Assembly: GCA_963709295.1 (NCBI GenBank)
Contig: CAVPVW010000003.1
Coordinates: forward strand, 434,001-498,000
Source: JBGPQJ01 sp963709295
GTDB taxonomy: Bacteria; Chloroflexota; Anaerolineae; Anaerolineales; Villigracilaceae
DNA length: 64,000 bases
Direction of reading: 5' to 3'
The notes under the pieces are model-generated. The model made no database searches and was not told where the DNA came from. It saw only the letters and a program-made list of their open reading frames with translations. Below are positions 55,211 to 63,873 of the stretch, piece by piece. How positions within the stretch are numbered: the stretch's first letter is position 1; each line of letters starts with the position of its first letter. Both the position numbers and the translations under genes were made by a program.

Positions 55211-55798
55211 TCACAAGACAATCGAGCCGTTAAACTTGTTCATGGCTGTATTAAGTCCATCCAGGATCCATGCTTGAACAGCATCAGCCGCCCGATCTAA
55301 TACCTGCGATAAGGCAATCAGATCTTTGGACGGGAAATCCTGAAGTACATAATTGGCTGGATCCATCCTGCCTGGAGGTCGATCTATGCCTACGCGCAAT
55401 CTGGCATAATCCTGTGTCCCCAGCCGATTAATAATATCTTCCACCCCTCGTTGCCCACCCGGACCTCCGCCAGGCCGAATTCGGAGCGCTCCAAAAGGCA
55501 GATCCAAATCGTCGTGAGCAACTAATAAATTTTCGAGAGGCAGCTTGTAGAACTTCAGCAACCCCTGCACGGACGTGCCGGTAAGATTCATAAAAGTTTG
55601 AGGTTTGGCAAGCAGAAGTTTTCTGCCCTCCCAACGAGTCGAAATTACGATGGCCTTGGATTGAATTTTCATGTTCCTGGCATCCCACCGCACCGAAAGA
55701 CGGTCGATCAGCATAAAACCGACATTGTGGCGGTTTTCTTTGTAATCCCGACCGGGATTTCCCAGTCCAACGATAAGCAAAGGAAGGTCTTCAATCAT
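55211..55798 (-). CDS. pth: peptidyl-tRNA hydrolase
   Basis: The 195-residue enzyme frees tRNA from peptidyl-tRNA dropped by stalled ribosomes. LLIVGLGNPGRDYKENRHNVGFMLIDRL contains the catalytic N and H (NRHNVGF), and HDDLDLPFGALRIRPGGGPGGQRGVEDIINRLG the conserved D and GGQRGV turn (usual GGHNGL). ATG 55798 comes two bases after the upstream membrane-protein stop. Complete. Confidence 0.95.
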   Translation of the reverse strand: MIEDLPLLIVGLGNPGRDYKENRHNVGFMLIDRLSVRWDARNMKIQSKAIVISTRWEGRKLLLAKPQTFMNLTGTSVQGLLKFYKLPLENLLVAHDDLDLPFGALRIRPGGGPGGQRGVEDIINRLGTQDYARLRVGIDRPPGRMDPANYVLQDFPSKDLIALSQVLDRAADAVQAWILDGLNTAMNKFNGSIVL

Positions 55799-55800
55799 GG

Positions 55801-56553
55801 CTATTGTCTCTTATGGAGAAATCGCAGAATTGAACCAAATAGGATGAAAAGCACCACTGTAATCACTGCGCCTTTTCCCAAACTGGACAGGACTTGAGAC
55901 ATGGATATTTCCGCCATATTCTCAGGCAGCAGGGTCGGAGTGGGCATCGGTGAGGAGGTCGTAGTAAAAATCTCGGTTGGACGGGTTGTAGGAACCACTC
56001 TTTCGGTTGGCATGGGCGTCGGCGTTTGAGTTGACGTGTAATTGCGCACTCGGACCCCCGGCACGGTGACATCCCGCCAGGATCCGTCTGTAAAGAAAAC
56101 CCTTAACCGAATGGAATAATCCCCATCCGTGAGCGTGGAAGTATCCCACATGGCTAATTGACCATCTTTCACTGCCTGGTCGATCCGGGCGAGCAGGAAC
56201 CAGGTTTCAACAGGGCTACCGCTGTATGAAAACTCAACCTCCGAGCGGGAAAAACCATTTACGTCCGTTTTGCCCGTGATACTTACTTGATTTTGCACCA
56301 GACTGCCTTCAACCGGGTTGGATATGTATATCATTTGCGGATCGGGGGTAGGCGTGTTCGGTGTTTCGAAAACATTCAATGAATCCGTCGGTGTTATCGT
56401 TGGAGTCTCCGTGACCGTTGCAGTCATCGTAGGAGTGGATTTTGAGCCTTGTGCATAGGCTAACGAAGGGAGAACCCATAAAACCACCATTATCAGGAAT
56501 GGTATCCCCGACCAAACCAAAGAAAAAAATCGTCGATTTACCTGGAGTCGCAT
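55801..56553 (-). CDS. hypothetical secreted protein with C-terminal membrane anchor
   Basis: About 250 residues from ATG 56553; three upstream in-frame starts are possible. A signal peptide-like head (SLVWSGIPFLIMVVLWVLPSLAYAQ) is followed by a Thr/Pro-rich linker, a beta-sandwich domain (ISNPVEGSLVQNQVSITGKTDVNGFSRSEVEFSYSGSPVETWFLLARI...DGDYSIRLRVFFTDGSWRDVTVPGVRV), another Thr/Pro-rich linker and a membrane span (AVITVVLFILFGSILRFL) ending in basic residues. The layout is that of a wall- or membrane-anchored surface protein. No specific function. Lies directly upstream of pth. Confidence 0.7.
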   Translation of the reverse strand: MRLQVNRRFFSLVWSGIPFLIMVVLWVLPSLAYAQGSKSTPTMTATVTETPTITPTDSLNVFETPNTPTPDPQMIYISNPVEGSLVQNQVSITGKTDVNGFSRSEVEFSYSGSPVETWFLLARIDQAVKDGQLAMWDTSTLTDGDYSIRLRVFFTDGSWRDVTVPGVRVRNYTSTQTPTPMPTERVVPTTRPTEIFTTTSSPMPTPTLLPENMAEISMSQVLSSLGKGAVITVVLFILFGSILRFLHKRQ

Positions 56554-56651
56554 AAGAATATCAATCCCGGTACGATAAGCAATCGTTAAGTTTAACATGA
56601 AATCAACAATCCATCCCAATACAACATTCCGAAATTTCCCCTCGATGTCCA

Positions 56652-56681
56652 TTGGTCACATTCATTTTTTTAGCGTATAAT
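56652..56681 (+). promoter_or_regulatory. promoter for roadblock-domain gene
   Basis: TTGGTC (56652-56657) and TATAAT (56676-56681) are 18 bases apart, and the ATG of the roadblock gene follows at 56725. Confidence 0.6.
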
Positions 56682-56724
56682 TTCAGGGTATCTTTAAGAA
56701 GTCATTTTTCCCGGAGAACTCTGA

Positions 56725-57099
56725 ATGAGTAAATCCCGCAGCCAACAAATGGTGGACCGCCTGCGTGCAATGCAGGCTGCATCTCCAGACGTCGAAGCCT
56801 CGGCGGTCGTTTCCGTCGACGGGCTCATCATGGCATCAGCCTTGCCTGCTGAAGTCGAAGAGGATCGCGTATCGGCCATGTCCGCCGCGATGCTGTCCCT
56901 CGGCGAAAGAATTGCCACCGAGCTGGGACGAGGCTCCCTCGAACAGGTCTACATCAAAGGTACCAAAGGATTCATCGTTCTCACCGCAGTCGGAGACGAG
57001 GCCGTCCTGACTGCTTTGGCTCGACAGGAGGCCAAGCTCGGGCTGATCTTCCTGGAAATGCGACGCGCCGCGGAAGACCTTCAAAAATTAGTAGGATGA
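56725..57099 (+). CDS. roadblock/LC7 domain protein
   Basis: The 124-residue protein has a roadblock/LC7 (MglB-like) fold: MVDRLRAMQAASPDVEASAVVSVDGLIMASALPAEVEEDRVSAMSAAMLSLGERIATELGRGSLEQVYIKGTKGFIVLTAVGDEAVLTALARQEAKLGLIFLEMRRAAEDLQKLV, cited here in outline: a central SVDGLIMAS hairpin and a GFIVLTAVGDEAVLTAL strand-helix. In other bacteria such proteins regulate small Ras-like GTPases (MglA) in polarity or motility; no MglA homolog is nearby. GGAGAA lies nine bases before the ATG. Confidence 0.9.
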   Translation: MSKSRSQQMVDRLRAMQAASPDVEASAVVSVDGLIMASALPAEVEEDRVSAMSAAMLSLGERIATELGRGSLEQVYIKGTKGFIVLTAVGDEAVLTALARQEAKLGLIFLEMRRAAEDLQKLVG

Positions 57100-57143
57100 A
57101 GAAGATAATCAAACAACCCGACCAATCGAAGTCCAGTCTACCC

Positions 57144-57180
57144 AAGTGGGGAGGGCGCTGACAAAGCTCCCTCCCCACTT
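57144..57180 (+). terminator. terminator after roadblock gene
   Basis: AAGTGGGGAGGG (57144-57155) pairs with CCCTCCCCACTT (57169-57180), a perfect 12-bp GC-rich stem, followed by CTCTATT. Confidence 0.7.
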
Positions 57181-57231
57181 CTCTATTAAATGGCATGAGT
57201 TCCAGAACCAAAATTAGCTGAAGAGGTGGAA

Positions 57232-58866
57232 ATGACCACAAAATATATTTTCTTTACGGGCGGCGTCGTCAGTTCGGTGGGTAAAGGCGTGACTGCCGCG
57301 GCGCTAGGGCGTGTTCTCAAGCAGCGTGGCTTCTCTGTGGCGGTGCAAAAACTTGACCCCTATATCAACGTTGACCCAGGAACCATGTCACCCTACCAGC
57401 ATGGAGAAGTCTTTGTGCTTGACGATGGCGCGGAGACCGACCTCGACCTGGGACATTATGAACGGTTTATCGATATCCGGCTTGGAAGGGTGTGCAACTT
57501 CACCACCGGCCAGGTCTATGCCGAAGTCATCCAGAAGGAGCGCCGCGGAGACTACCTCGGCGGGACCATCCAGGTCATCCCGCACATCACCAACGAAATC
57601 AAACGACGAATCCTGCTCGTGGAAAAAGTGATGAAGGCGGACATCGTCCTGGTTGAGGTGGGCGGTACAGTGGGCGATATCGAATCGCTCCCCTTTTTGG
57701 AGGCATTGCGTCAACTGCGGACGGAGGTGGGCAGAGAAAACACATTTTTCATTCATGTCACCTGGCTGCCCTATATTGGCGCAACAGATGAGCTCAAAAC
57801 AAAACCCACCCAGCATTCCGTATCCGAATTACGGTCGATTGGTATATCACCCAACATGATCATCGCGCGCTCGGACTTTCCCCTCACCGACGATCTGTGC
57901 GACAAGATCGCGCTGTTTTGCGATGTTGAGAAAAAAGCCGTGGTGCCGATGAGCACCTCCAAGGTCCTCTACGAAGTCCCCTTGCTGCTTGAAAAAGCCG
58001 GCATCGGGGAATATGTCGTTGAAAAATTGGGTCTCACCTCTCGCCAAAAACCAGACTGGAAAGCCTGGGAAAAAATAGTTGCGGACGTAAAAAAATCCAA
58101 ACCTGAAATCAAGATAGCGCTTGTTGGCAAATATGTGGAACTTCACGATGCCTACATGTCAGTTCGGGAATCGCTCAAACATGCCGCACTGGCGTCTGGA
58201 GTCGAAGTCCAGATTCTATGGGTTCACTCATCCGACCTGGAGAAGGGAAAAGGCTGGGATATTCTCCAGCAGGCCCATGGCATCATTGTCCCGGGTGGAT
58301 TTGGCTCACGGGGCACAGAAGGAAAAATCATTGCCGCGAAATACGCACGGGAAAATAAAATCCCCTACCTCGGGTTGTGCCTGGGGATGCAGCTGATGTG
58401 CATCGAATTCGCCAGAAATGTATTGGGGTTGGAAGATGCCAACTCGACCGAATTTGATAAAGGCACGAGCGCGCCGGTGATTGATCTCATGCTTGACCAG
58501 CGCTCCGTCACGGACATGGGCGGGACAATGCGCCTGGGGCTGTATCCCTGTTCTCTGCTGCCGGGAAGCAAAGCGGCCGGCGTGTACGGCGTTTCACAGG
58601 TCGAGGAGCGTCACAGGCATCGATTTGAATTAAACAATGCCTTCAGGGACGAATTCGAAAAGCACGGGATGGTTTTTTCAGGTATTTCACCGGATGGCCG
58701 ATTGGTGGAAATCGCCGAGCTTGCGGATCACCCCTTTATGGTCGCCAGCCAATTTCACCCTGAGTTCCTATCCCGGCCAAACCGTCCCCACCCGCTCTTT
58801 GTGGGATTGGTGCGCGCGGCAAAAGAAAAATCGGGCATTAAGAGAAGTGCCCGAAAACGCACCTAA
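57232..58866 (+). CDS. pyrG: CTP synthase
   Basis: The 544-residue enzyme makes CTP from UTP with glutamine as nitrogen source. ATG 57232 has AGAGGTGG upstream; a GTG two codons earlier is possible. The synthetase domain begins TTKYIFFTGGVVSSVGKGVTAAALGRVLKQRGFSVAVQKLDPYINVDPGTMSPYQHGEVFVLDDG. The glutamine amidotransferase domain has the nucleophile in GLCLGMQLMCIEFARN and the His-Glu of HPEF near the C-terminus. Complete and well conserved. A terminator for the converging plsC gene lies inside its 3' end. Confidence 0.97.
   Translation: MTTKYIFFTGGVVSSVGKGVTAAALGRVLKQRGFSVAVQKLDPYINVDPGTMSPYQHGEVFVLDDGAETDLDLGHYERFIDIRLGRVCNFTTGQVYAEVIQKERRGDYLGGTIQVIPHITNEIKRRILLVEKVMKADIVLVEVGGTVGDIESLPFLEALRQLRTEVGRENTFFIHVTWLPYIGATDELKTKPTQHSVSELRSIGISPNMIIARSDFPLTDDLCDKIALFCDVEKKAVVPMSTSKVLYEVPLLLEKAGIGEYVVEKLGLTSRQKPDWKAWEKIVADVKKSKPEIKIALVGKYVELHDAYMSVRESLKHAALASGVEVQILWVHSSDLEKGKGWDILQQAHGIIVPGGFGSRGTEGKIIAAKYARENKIPYLGLCLGMQLMCIEFARNVLGLEDANSTEFDKGTSAPVIDLMLDQRSVTDMGGTMRLGLYPCSLLPGSKAAGVYGVSQVEERHRHRFELNNAFRDEFEKHGMVFSGISPDGRLVEIAELADHPFMVASQFHPEFLSRPNRPHPLFVGLVRAAKEKSGIKRSARKRT
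58831..58854 (-). terminator. plsC terminator embedded in the pyrG coding end
   Basis: TCGGGCA (58831-58837) and TGCCCGA (58848-58854) form a 7-bp stem inside the last codons of pyrG. On the minus strand it is followed by TTTTTC, so it acts as the plsC terminator. Confidence 0.7.
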
Positions 58867-58891
58867 AGAAAGTGTTCGATAGTCCTAGATT

Positions 58892-59581
58892 TTAAAACCG
58901 AGCAGGGAAATCCGAATACGCGCCTCGCATCTGTTTCGGAAGATTACTCGCCAGCGTGAACATCACGCGATCTGTCAGTGACAAAGGATCATCGTCGCTA
59001 TCTGGGAAGATCGGCGGAGAAACCGTCAGACGTACATCGCTTCGACGAGGAAACTCGGAGAATAATTTATCACTGCCATAATGTGCGAATGGGATGATCG
59101 GAATATCCTTCTCAATTGCCAGCCTGGCTGCCCCTGTTTTCGCCACCGATAAACCACGGGTCTTGGATCGGGTTCCTTCCGGGAACATTGCAAGGATCAA
59201 CCCTTTATCAAGGACTTTTCTGGCATGGTTAAGCGCCCATTGATCGCTTACCCCTCTTTGAACCGGGAAACCTCCAAGTTGACGAAGCACCCACCCCATC
59301 AATGGATTCTTGAATAATTCCGCCTTTCCCATAAAAAACAAAGGACGAGGGAGAGCCAGCTGCATCGGAAAAACATCGAAATTGGATAGATGATTTGACG
59401 CGAGAATGCAAGCGCCTTGCCCCGGCAGGTTTTCCAAACCATCCACTTTTATCACCATAAACACTTTGATGATTGTCCCAATGAGGATAACGGCGGTTTT
59501 TCTGATCGCCGTCTCGTGATAAACAAATTTCTGCCTATCGCGAGGATCCTGAACGGGCATTTCGACAGATGCCATAAGCAA
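58892..59581 (-). CDS. plsC: lysophospholipid acyltransferase (PlsC-type)
   Basis: The 229-residue protein has the acyltransferase motifs: ILASNHLSNFDVFPMQLAL (HX4D), GGFPVQRG, MFPEGTRSKTRG and IPFAHYGSD. It acylates lysophosphatidic acid in phospholipid synthesis. The start is either TTG 59581 (GGAGG seven bases upstream) or ATG 59575; the spacing favours TTG. It converges on pyrG. Whether it is the main PlsC or a paralog cannot be told. Confidence 0.9.
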   Translation of the reverse strand: MLMASVEMPVQDPRDRQKFVYHETAIRKTAVILIGTIIKVFMVIKVDGLENLPGQGACILASNHLSNFDVFPMQLALPRPLFFMGKAELFKNPLMGWVLRQLGGFPVQRGVSDQWALNHARKVLDKGLILAMFPEGTRSKTRGLSVAKTGAARLAIEKDIPIIPFAHYGSDKLFSEFPRRSDVRLTVSPPIFPDSDDDPLSLTDRVMFTLASNLPKQMRGAYSDFPARF

Positions 59582-59711
59582 TTACTAGCCTCCAACTAGT
59601 TCTGAGATAATTTTACCAAACAGGTCCAGTAAAAGCCTTATGACATTCAAAATACGATATACTAAATGGGTTTTATTCACGCGCAATCATTTTAATAAGG
59701 AGAAAAAGGAT

Positions 59712-61007
59712 ATGGATACAACCATCGAATCAGTCAGCAGTCAGGAAATTTTGGATTCACGAGGAAATCCCACTGTCGAAGTGGAAGTGGTCCTTGGCGA
59801 TGGAGCCTGGGGGCGCGCGGCCGTCCCTTCGGGAGCATCGACAGGCGTGCATGAAGCGTTGGAACTTCGCGATGGGGATAAGAAGCGCTATTTGGGTAAA
59901 GGCGTTCAGAAAGCCGTAGAGAACGTCAACACCCTCATTTCGGATGAGCTCTTTGGGTGGGACGCCACCGATCAAAGAGGAGTGGACCTTACCCTTCTAG
60001 AGCTCGATGGTACTCCAAACAAATCGAAACTGGGCGCGAATGCCACCTTGGGTGTCAGCCTGGCTGTTGCCAAGGCGGCTGCAAATTCCCTCGGGCTGCC
60101 CCTTTACCGATACATCGGAGGCGTTTACGCGCACATCCTGCCTGTTCCAATGCTCAATATCCTCAACGGCGGCGCACACACAGGGTGGCAGTCCACGGAT
60201 GCCCAGGAATTTATGGTAATGCCCTTTGGTGCCCCCTCATTTGCAGAAGGATTACGCTGGGGAGCGGAAATCTATCACTCGCTCAAGGCTGTACTAAAGG
60301 CAAAAGGATATGCTACTCTCGTTGGCGATGAAGGCGGATACGCGCCCGCCCTGAAAGCTAACAACGAGGCGGTGGAAGTCATCCTCGAAGCCATCGAAAA
60401 GGCAGGATTCAAGGCGGGGATGAACCAGGACGTGGCCATTGCTCTCGATCCAGCGGCTTCGGAGCTGTATGACGAAGAAACCAAGACTTATAACCTGAGA
60501 AAAGAAGGCAAGAAACTGACCGGCCCTCAAATGGTGGATTTCTGGAAGAGCTGGGTGAATCAATACCCGATCGTCTCGATCGAAGACGGACTTGCCCAGG
60601 ATGACTGGGAATCATGGAAGTTGATGGTCAGGGAACTCGGCGACAAGATCCAGATCGTCGGTGACGATCTCCTTGTGACCAATCCCGAACGTGTACGAAA
60701 GGGAATCAAGGAAAAAGCTGCCAATGCTCTGCTCGTAAAACTTAACCAGATCGGCACATTGACTGAAACCATTGAAGCCGTCGAAACTTGTCATCGCGCC
60801 GGCTGGCGGGCCGTAACCTCCCACCGCTCGGGAGAAACAGAAGATTCGACGATCGCTGACCTGGCTGTTGCTTTGAACATGGGACAAATCAAGACCGGCG
60901 CACCTGCCCGTTCGGATAGAGTAGCGAAGTATAACCAACTGCTCCGTATCGAAAACGAACTTGGTTCAGTATCGAAATATGCAGGGTGGCAAGCCATCCT
61001 TCGATAG
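59712..61007 (+). CDS. eno: enolase
   Basis: The 431-residue glycolytic enzyme converts 2-phosphoglycerate to phosphoenolpyruvate. ATG 59712 follows AGGAGAAAAAGGA; the preceding open frame is not used. SRGNPTVEVEV, AVPSGASTGVHEALELRDGDKKRY, VGDEGGYAP, SIEDGLAQDDWESW and the enolase signature SHRSGETEDSTIADLAV are all present with their metal and catalytic residues. It has its own terminator and is monocistronic. Confidence 0.97.
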   Translation: MDTTIESVSSQEILDSRGNPTVEVEVVLGDGAWGRAAVPSGASTGVHEALELRDGDKKRYLGKGVQKAVENVNTLISDELFGWDATDQRGVDLTLLELDGTPNKSKLGANATLGVSLAVAKAAANSLGLPLYRYIGGVYAHILPVPMLNILNGGAHTGWQSTDAQEFMVMPFGAPSFAEGLRWGAEIYHSLKAVLKAKGYATLVGDEGGYAPALKANNEAVEVILEAIEKAGFKAGMNQDVAIALDPAASELYDEETKTYNLRKEGKKLTGPQMVDFWKSWVNQYPIVSIEDGLAQDDWESWKLMVRELGDKIQIVGDDLLVTNPERVRKGIKEKAANALLVKLNQIGTLTETIEAVETCHRAGWRAVTSHRSGETEDSTIADLAVALNMGQIKTGAPARSDRVAKYNQLLRIENELGSVSKYAGWQAILR

Positions 61008-61025
61008 AAAAGCAGGAGTTAGTTT

Positions 61026-61065
61026 ATACAGAGCAGGTAATGGTTAACCATTGCCTGCTCTGTAT
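61026..61065 (+). terminator. long hairpin terminator of eno
   Basis: An 18-bp stem with one G-T pair (61026-61043 with 61048-61065) closes the loop TTAA, and TTATTAAG follows. The centre of the hairpin contains GGTTAACC. Confidence 0.75.
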
Positions 61066-61082
61066 TTATTAAGTTAAACTAC

Positions 61083-61110
61083 TTGACAAAGTTGTTATTA
61101 ATGATATGAT
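61083..61110 (+). promoter_or_regulatory. promoter of the ROK regulator gene
   Basis: TTGACA (61083-61088) and TATGAT (61105-61110) are 16 bases apart. A GGTTAACTTT word at 61117-61126 lies over the expected transcription start. Confidence 0.75.
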
Positions 61111-61143
61111 GGACAAGGTTAACTTTCCTATTCAATCCCTTGG

Positions 61144-62403
61144 ATGACAACGGTGAGTTATTTTCTCTGGGCTCCAACAAATCCCAATGTAAAGAATATT
61201 AACAAACATACTATCCTTGATTTGATTCGGTTCACGCCCGGGGGAATTTCGCGCGCCGAATTAGCTCAACAGCTGGTGCTCAGCCGCGCAGCCGTCACCA
61301 TTATCATTAATGATTTGCTGGAATCAGGCATCCTCCAGGAGACCGAATCGCGAAACGGCACCAGCGGCAGGCCACCGATTATCCTTGAAATTAATCCCGC
61401 ATTTGGTTATGTAGTCGGGATCGATATGGGAGCTACCCACCTCTCCATCATCCTGACTGACTTTTGCGCCCAGGTCATTGACGAGACACAAATCCCATAT
61501 TTGATCGACCGCGGACCGGAGATTTGCCTGCCAGAAGTCGATCGACAATTACAGGGATTATTGGCCAAGAATAATCTGGCTTTGACAGACATCAACGCCT
61601 TTGGCGTCGACGTCCCCGGGCCAATTATTGCGGAGGCGGGGATTGTCCTTGCACCTCCAATCATGCCAGGCTGGGATCGCTACCCTATTCGAGAAACACT
61701 TGAGAAGAATTGGAATCGCCCCGTCGCATTGACCAATGACGCTGAAGCAGGTGCGCTAGGCGAATGGGCTTTTGGAGCAGGCCGGGGGGAGCACGACCTG
61801 GCGTACATCAAGGTCGGTACTGGCATAGGCGCCGGCCTACTGCTCGGCGGCCGGATTTATCGCGGAGCCACCGGCTCCGCAGGCGAAATCGGTCATCTTA
61901 CAATGGTCGAGAATGGTCCGCTGTGCAATTGCGGTAATAACGGCTGTCTGGAGGCGCTCGCGGGCGGGCAAGCCATTGCCAGGCAGGGGCAAGAGGCCGT
62001 GCGGCACGGTGAAAGAACGGTGCTTTCAAGTATGGGTCGCCCGGACAAAATTACAGCCCAAGATGTCGCCTCTGCCGCCCAACGGGGAGATTTAGTCGCC
62101 CAGAAAATTGTTTCCCAAGCCGGCAGTCACCTTGGCGTTGCACTTGCGGGTCTGGTCAATTTGTTTAATCCAGGTATGGTCGTCGTCGGCGGCGGGATTG
62201 CCCAAATCGGTGATCTTTTCCTGCAGCCAGTCCGGGATGCCGTCATGAGGCGCAGCTTGCCGGCTGCGGCCCGGACAGTAAAAATCACGACCGCCATACT
62301 CGGCCATCGTTCTTCCAGCATCGGCGCAGCAGTTGAGGCGCTTTCCATCGCGATCCACCAGACTGCAGATCGAAAGGAGGTGATTCAAACACCAACCGCT
62401 TGA
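61144..62403 (+). CDS. ROK-family transcriptional regulator
   Basis: The 419-residue protein has a winged helix-turn-helix head (TILDLIRFTPGGISRAELAQQLVLSRAAVTIIINDLLESGILQETESRNGTSGRPPIILEIN) and a ROK sugar-kinase-like body (YVVGIDMGATHLSIILTDF, VALTNDAEAGALGEWAFGAGR, AYIKVGTGIGAGLLLGGRIYRGATGSAGEIGHLTM). The zinc motif CNCGNNGCLEAL is intact. Such proteins repress sugar transport genes and respond to a sugar or sugar phosphate. Its binding site GGTTAACTTT occurs next to its own promoter and overlaps the promoter of the following ABC transporter gene, so it probably controls both. Confidence 0.92.
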   Translation: MTTVSYFLWAPTNPNVKNINKHTILDLIRFTPGGISRAELAQQLVLSRAAVTIIINDLLESGILQETESRNGTSGRPPIILEINPAFGYVVGIDMGATHLSIILTDFCAQVIDETQIPYLIDRGPEICLPEVDRQLQGLLAKNNLALTDINAFGVDVPGPIIAEAGIVLAPPIMPGWDRYPIRETLEKNWNRPVALTNDAEAGALGEWAFGAGRGEHDLAYIKVGTGIGAGLLLGGRIYRGATGSAGEIGHLTMVENGPLCNCGNNGCLEALAGGQAIARQGQEAVRHGERTVLSSMGRPDKITAQDVASAAQRGDLVAQKIVSQAGSHLGVALAGLVNLFNPGMVVVGGGIAQIGDLFLQPVRDAVMRRSLPAAARTVKITTAILGHRSSSIGAAVEALSIAIHQTADRKEVIQTPTA

Positions 62404-62417
62404 TCATCCAAGCCTGG

Positions 62418-62446
62418 TTAACTTTTCGTGCAATATGCATTACAAT
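62418..62446 (+). promoter_or_regulatory. promoter of the sugar ABC operon with candidate ROK operator
   Basis: TTAACT (62418-62423) and TACAAT (62441-62446) are exactly 17 bases apart. The word GGTTAACTTT (62416-62425) overlaps the -35 element and recurs upstream of the ROK gene. Confidence 0.55.
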
Positions 62447-62503
62447 TCGCAGTCCAAAAGAAGCGCGATCGCTTCTTCAATCAAAAAAGGAGAAAAGAGA
62501 AAT

Positions 62504-63805
62504 ATGAATAAGAAATTGTTTGCCCTGATCAGCCTCGTGTTGATCGCCAGCTTCGCCCTGGCCGCCTGCGGTACCCCGGCTGCCACCGAAGCGCCCGTCG
62601 AAGAACCGGTTGAAGAACCGGTTGCGACTGAAGCTCCCGCTCCTACTGAAGCTCCGGTTATGGAACCTGTTACCCTCGCATTCTGGGAACAGGAAGGCGA
62701 TGAAGTCGATGTATTCATCGACCAGTTGCTTGCTGATTTCATGGCTGCCAATCCTGATATCATTATTGAGCGCACTCACTACGAGAACGAAGCCCTTCGC
62801 GATCAGTTCCAGACCGCATCAATCGCTGGTGCTGCCCCTGAGGTCGTTCGCGTTCCGAGCGATTTCGCCGGTCCGTTCAGCGCGTTGGAAATTGTTGCCC
62901 CGGTTGACCAGCTTTTCGATCAGGCATTCATTGACCGGTCCTTCCAGGGTGCCTATGAGAACAGCAAAGTCGCTGGCACCTACTGGGGTGTTCCCGATGG
63001 ATTTGGCAATCACCTCATGTTGATCTACAACAAAAGCCTGATTGCAGAACCCCCGGCGACCTTTGAAGAATTGGTCACCAAGGCCAAGGAACTGACGACT
63101 GGCGATGTTCAGGGTTTCGCATACAATCTTAACGAACCCTATTGGGGCGCAGGTTTCTTCGGCGCTTTCGGCGGTTGGCCGCTGGATGAAAATGACCAAC
63201 CTCAGTTCAACAATGAAGCCTTCATCAATTACCTGAAGTTCGTCGCCCAGCTCAAGGCCGATGGCGTCGTCCCGCAGGAATGCGATTATGCCTGCGCTGA
63301 CACTCTGATGAAGGAAGGCAAAGCCGCCATGATCATCAACGGTGACTGGTCACTCGGCGATTACAAAACTGCCCTGGGCGATAATTTCGCAGTCGCCCCC
63401 GTGCCCAGCATCAATGGAAATCCTTACACCGAAATGACCGGGAACAAGGCTTTCATGATGTCCAACGCGGTACTCGATGACCCCGCCAAGAAGGAAGCTG
63501 TTGTAAAGTTCGTTACCTACATGACTTCCCCCGAAGTTCAGAAATTGTGGCTGGATCAATTCAAGCGCCTGCCTTCTGACAAGCAGGTTGCTGAAGATCC
63601 CGCGATCGCGAGCGACCCCGTCCTGGTTGGATCAATGGCCGCGCTTTCCAATGGTCGTGGTCAGCCTGCCGCTCCTCAGATGCGCTGCGCATGGGATGCC
63701 TGGCGCCCCAATCTGGAAGGTGTCATGGCCGGTACCATCACCGCTGAAGATGCCGCCGCTGCAGCCCAGACCGCTGCCGACGAATGTGTCGCAACGCTTC
63801 AGTAA
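62504..63805 (+). CDS. sugar ABC transporter substrate-binding lipoprotein (MalE-like)
   Basis: The 433-residue protein starts at ATG 62504 after AAAAGGAGA. The signal peptide ends in LAAC (Cys22), followed by an acidic Thr/Glu/Ala/Pro linker. The mature protein has the type 1 (bac SBP 1) signature: LLADFMAANPDIIIERTHYENEALRDQFQTASIAGAAPEVVRVPSDFAGPFSALEIVAPVDQLF and MKEGKAAMIINGDWSLGDYKTALGDNFAVAPVPS, as in maltose or maltodextrin binding proteins. It ends in a repeated Ala/Glu tail. The ROK regulator is upstream and the permease gene begins 69 bases downstream. Ligand: probably an oligosaccharide or maltose-type sugar. Confidence 0.93.
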   Translation: MNKKLFALISLVLIASFALAACGTPAATEAPVEEPVEEPVATEAPAPTEAPVMEPVTLAFWEQEGDEVDVFIDQLLADFMAANPDIIIERTHYENEALRDQFQTASIAGAAPEVVRVPSDFAGPFSALEIVAPVDQLFDQAFIDRSFQGAYENSKVAGTYWGVPDGFGNHLMLIYNKSLIAEPPATFEELVTKAKELTTGDVQGFAYNLNEPYWGAGFFGAFGGWPLDENDQPQFNNEAFINYLKFVAQLKADGVVPQECDYACADTLMKEGKAAMIINGDWSLGDYKTALGDNFAVAPVPSINGNPYTEMTGNKAFMMSNAVLDDPAKKEAVVKFVTYMTSPEVQKLWLDQFKRLPSDKQVAEDPAIASDPVLVGSMAALSNGRGQPAAPQMRCAWDAWRPNLEGVMAGTITAEDAAAAAQTAADECVATLQ

Positions 63806-63818
63806 ACTAGGTTATCCC

Positions 63819-63845
63819 AAGAGGGGGGCAGACTGCCCCCCTCTT
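63819..63845 (+). terminator. intercistronic hairpin after MalE-like gene
   Basis: A perfect 12-bp GC-rich stem (63819-63830 with 63834-63845) with a 3-base loop lies between the binding protein and the permease gene and is followed by CCCTTAATT. It probably acts as an attenuator that keeps permease levels lower. Confidence 0.65.
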
Positions 63846-63873
63846 CCCTTAATTGCAGCAGGAGGTATGTGCG

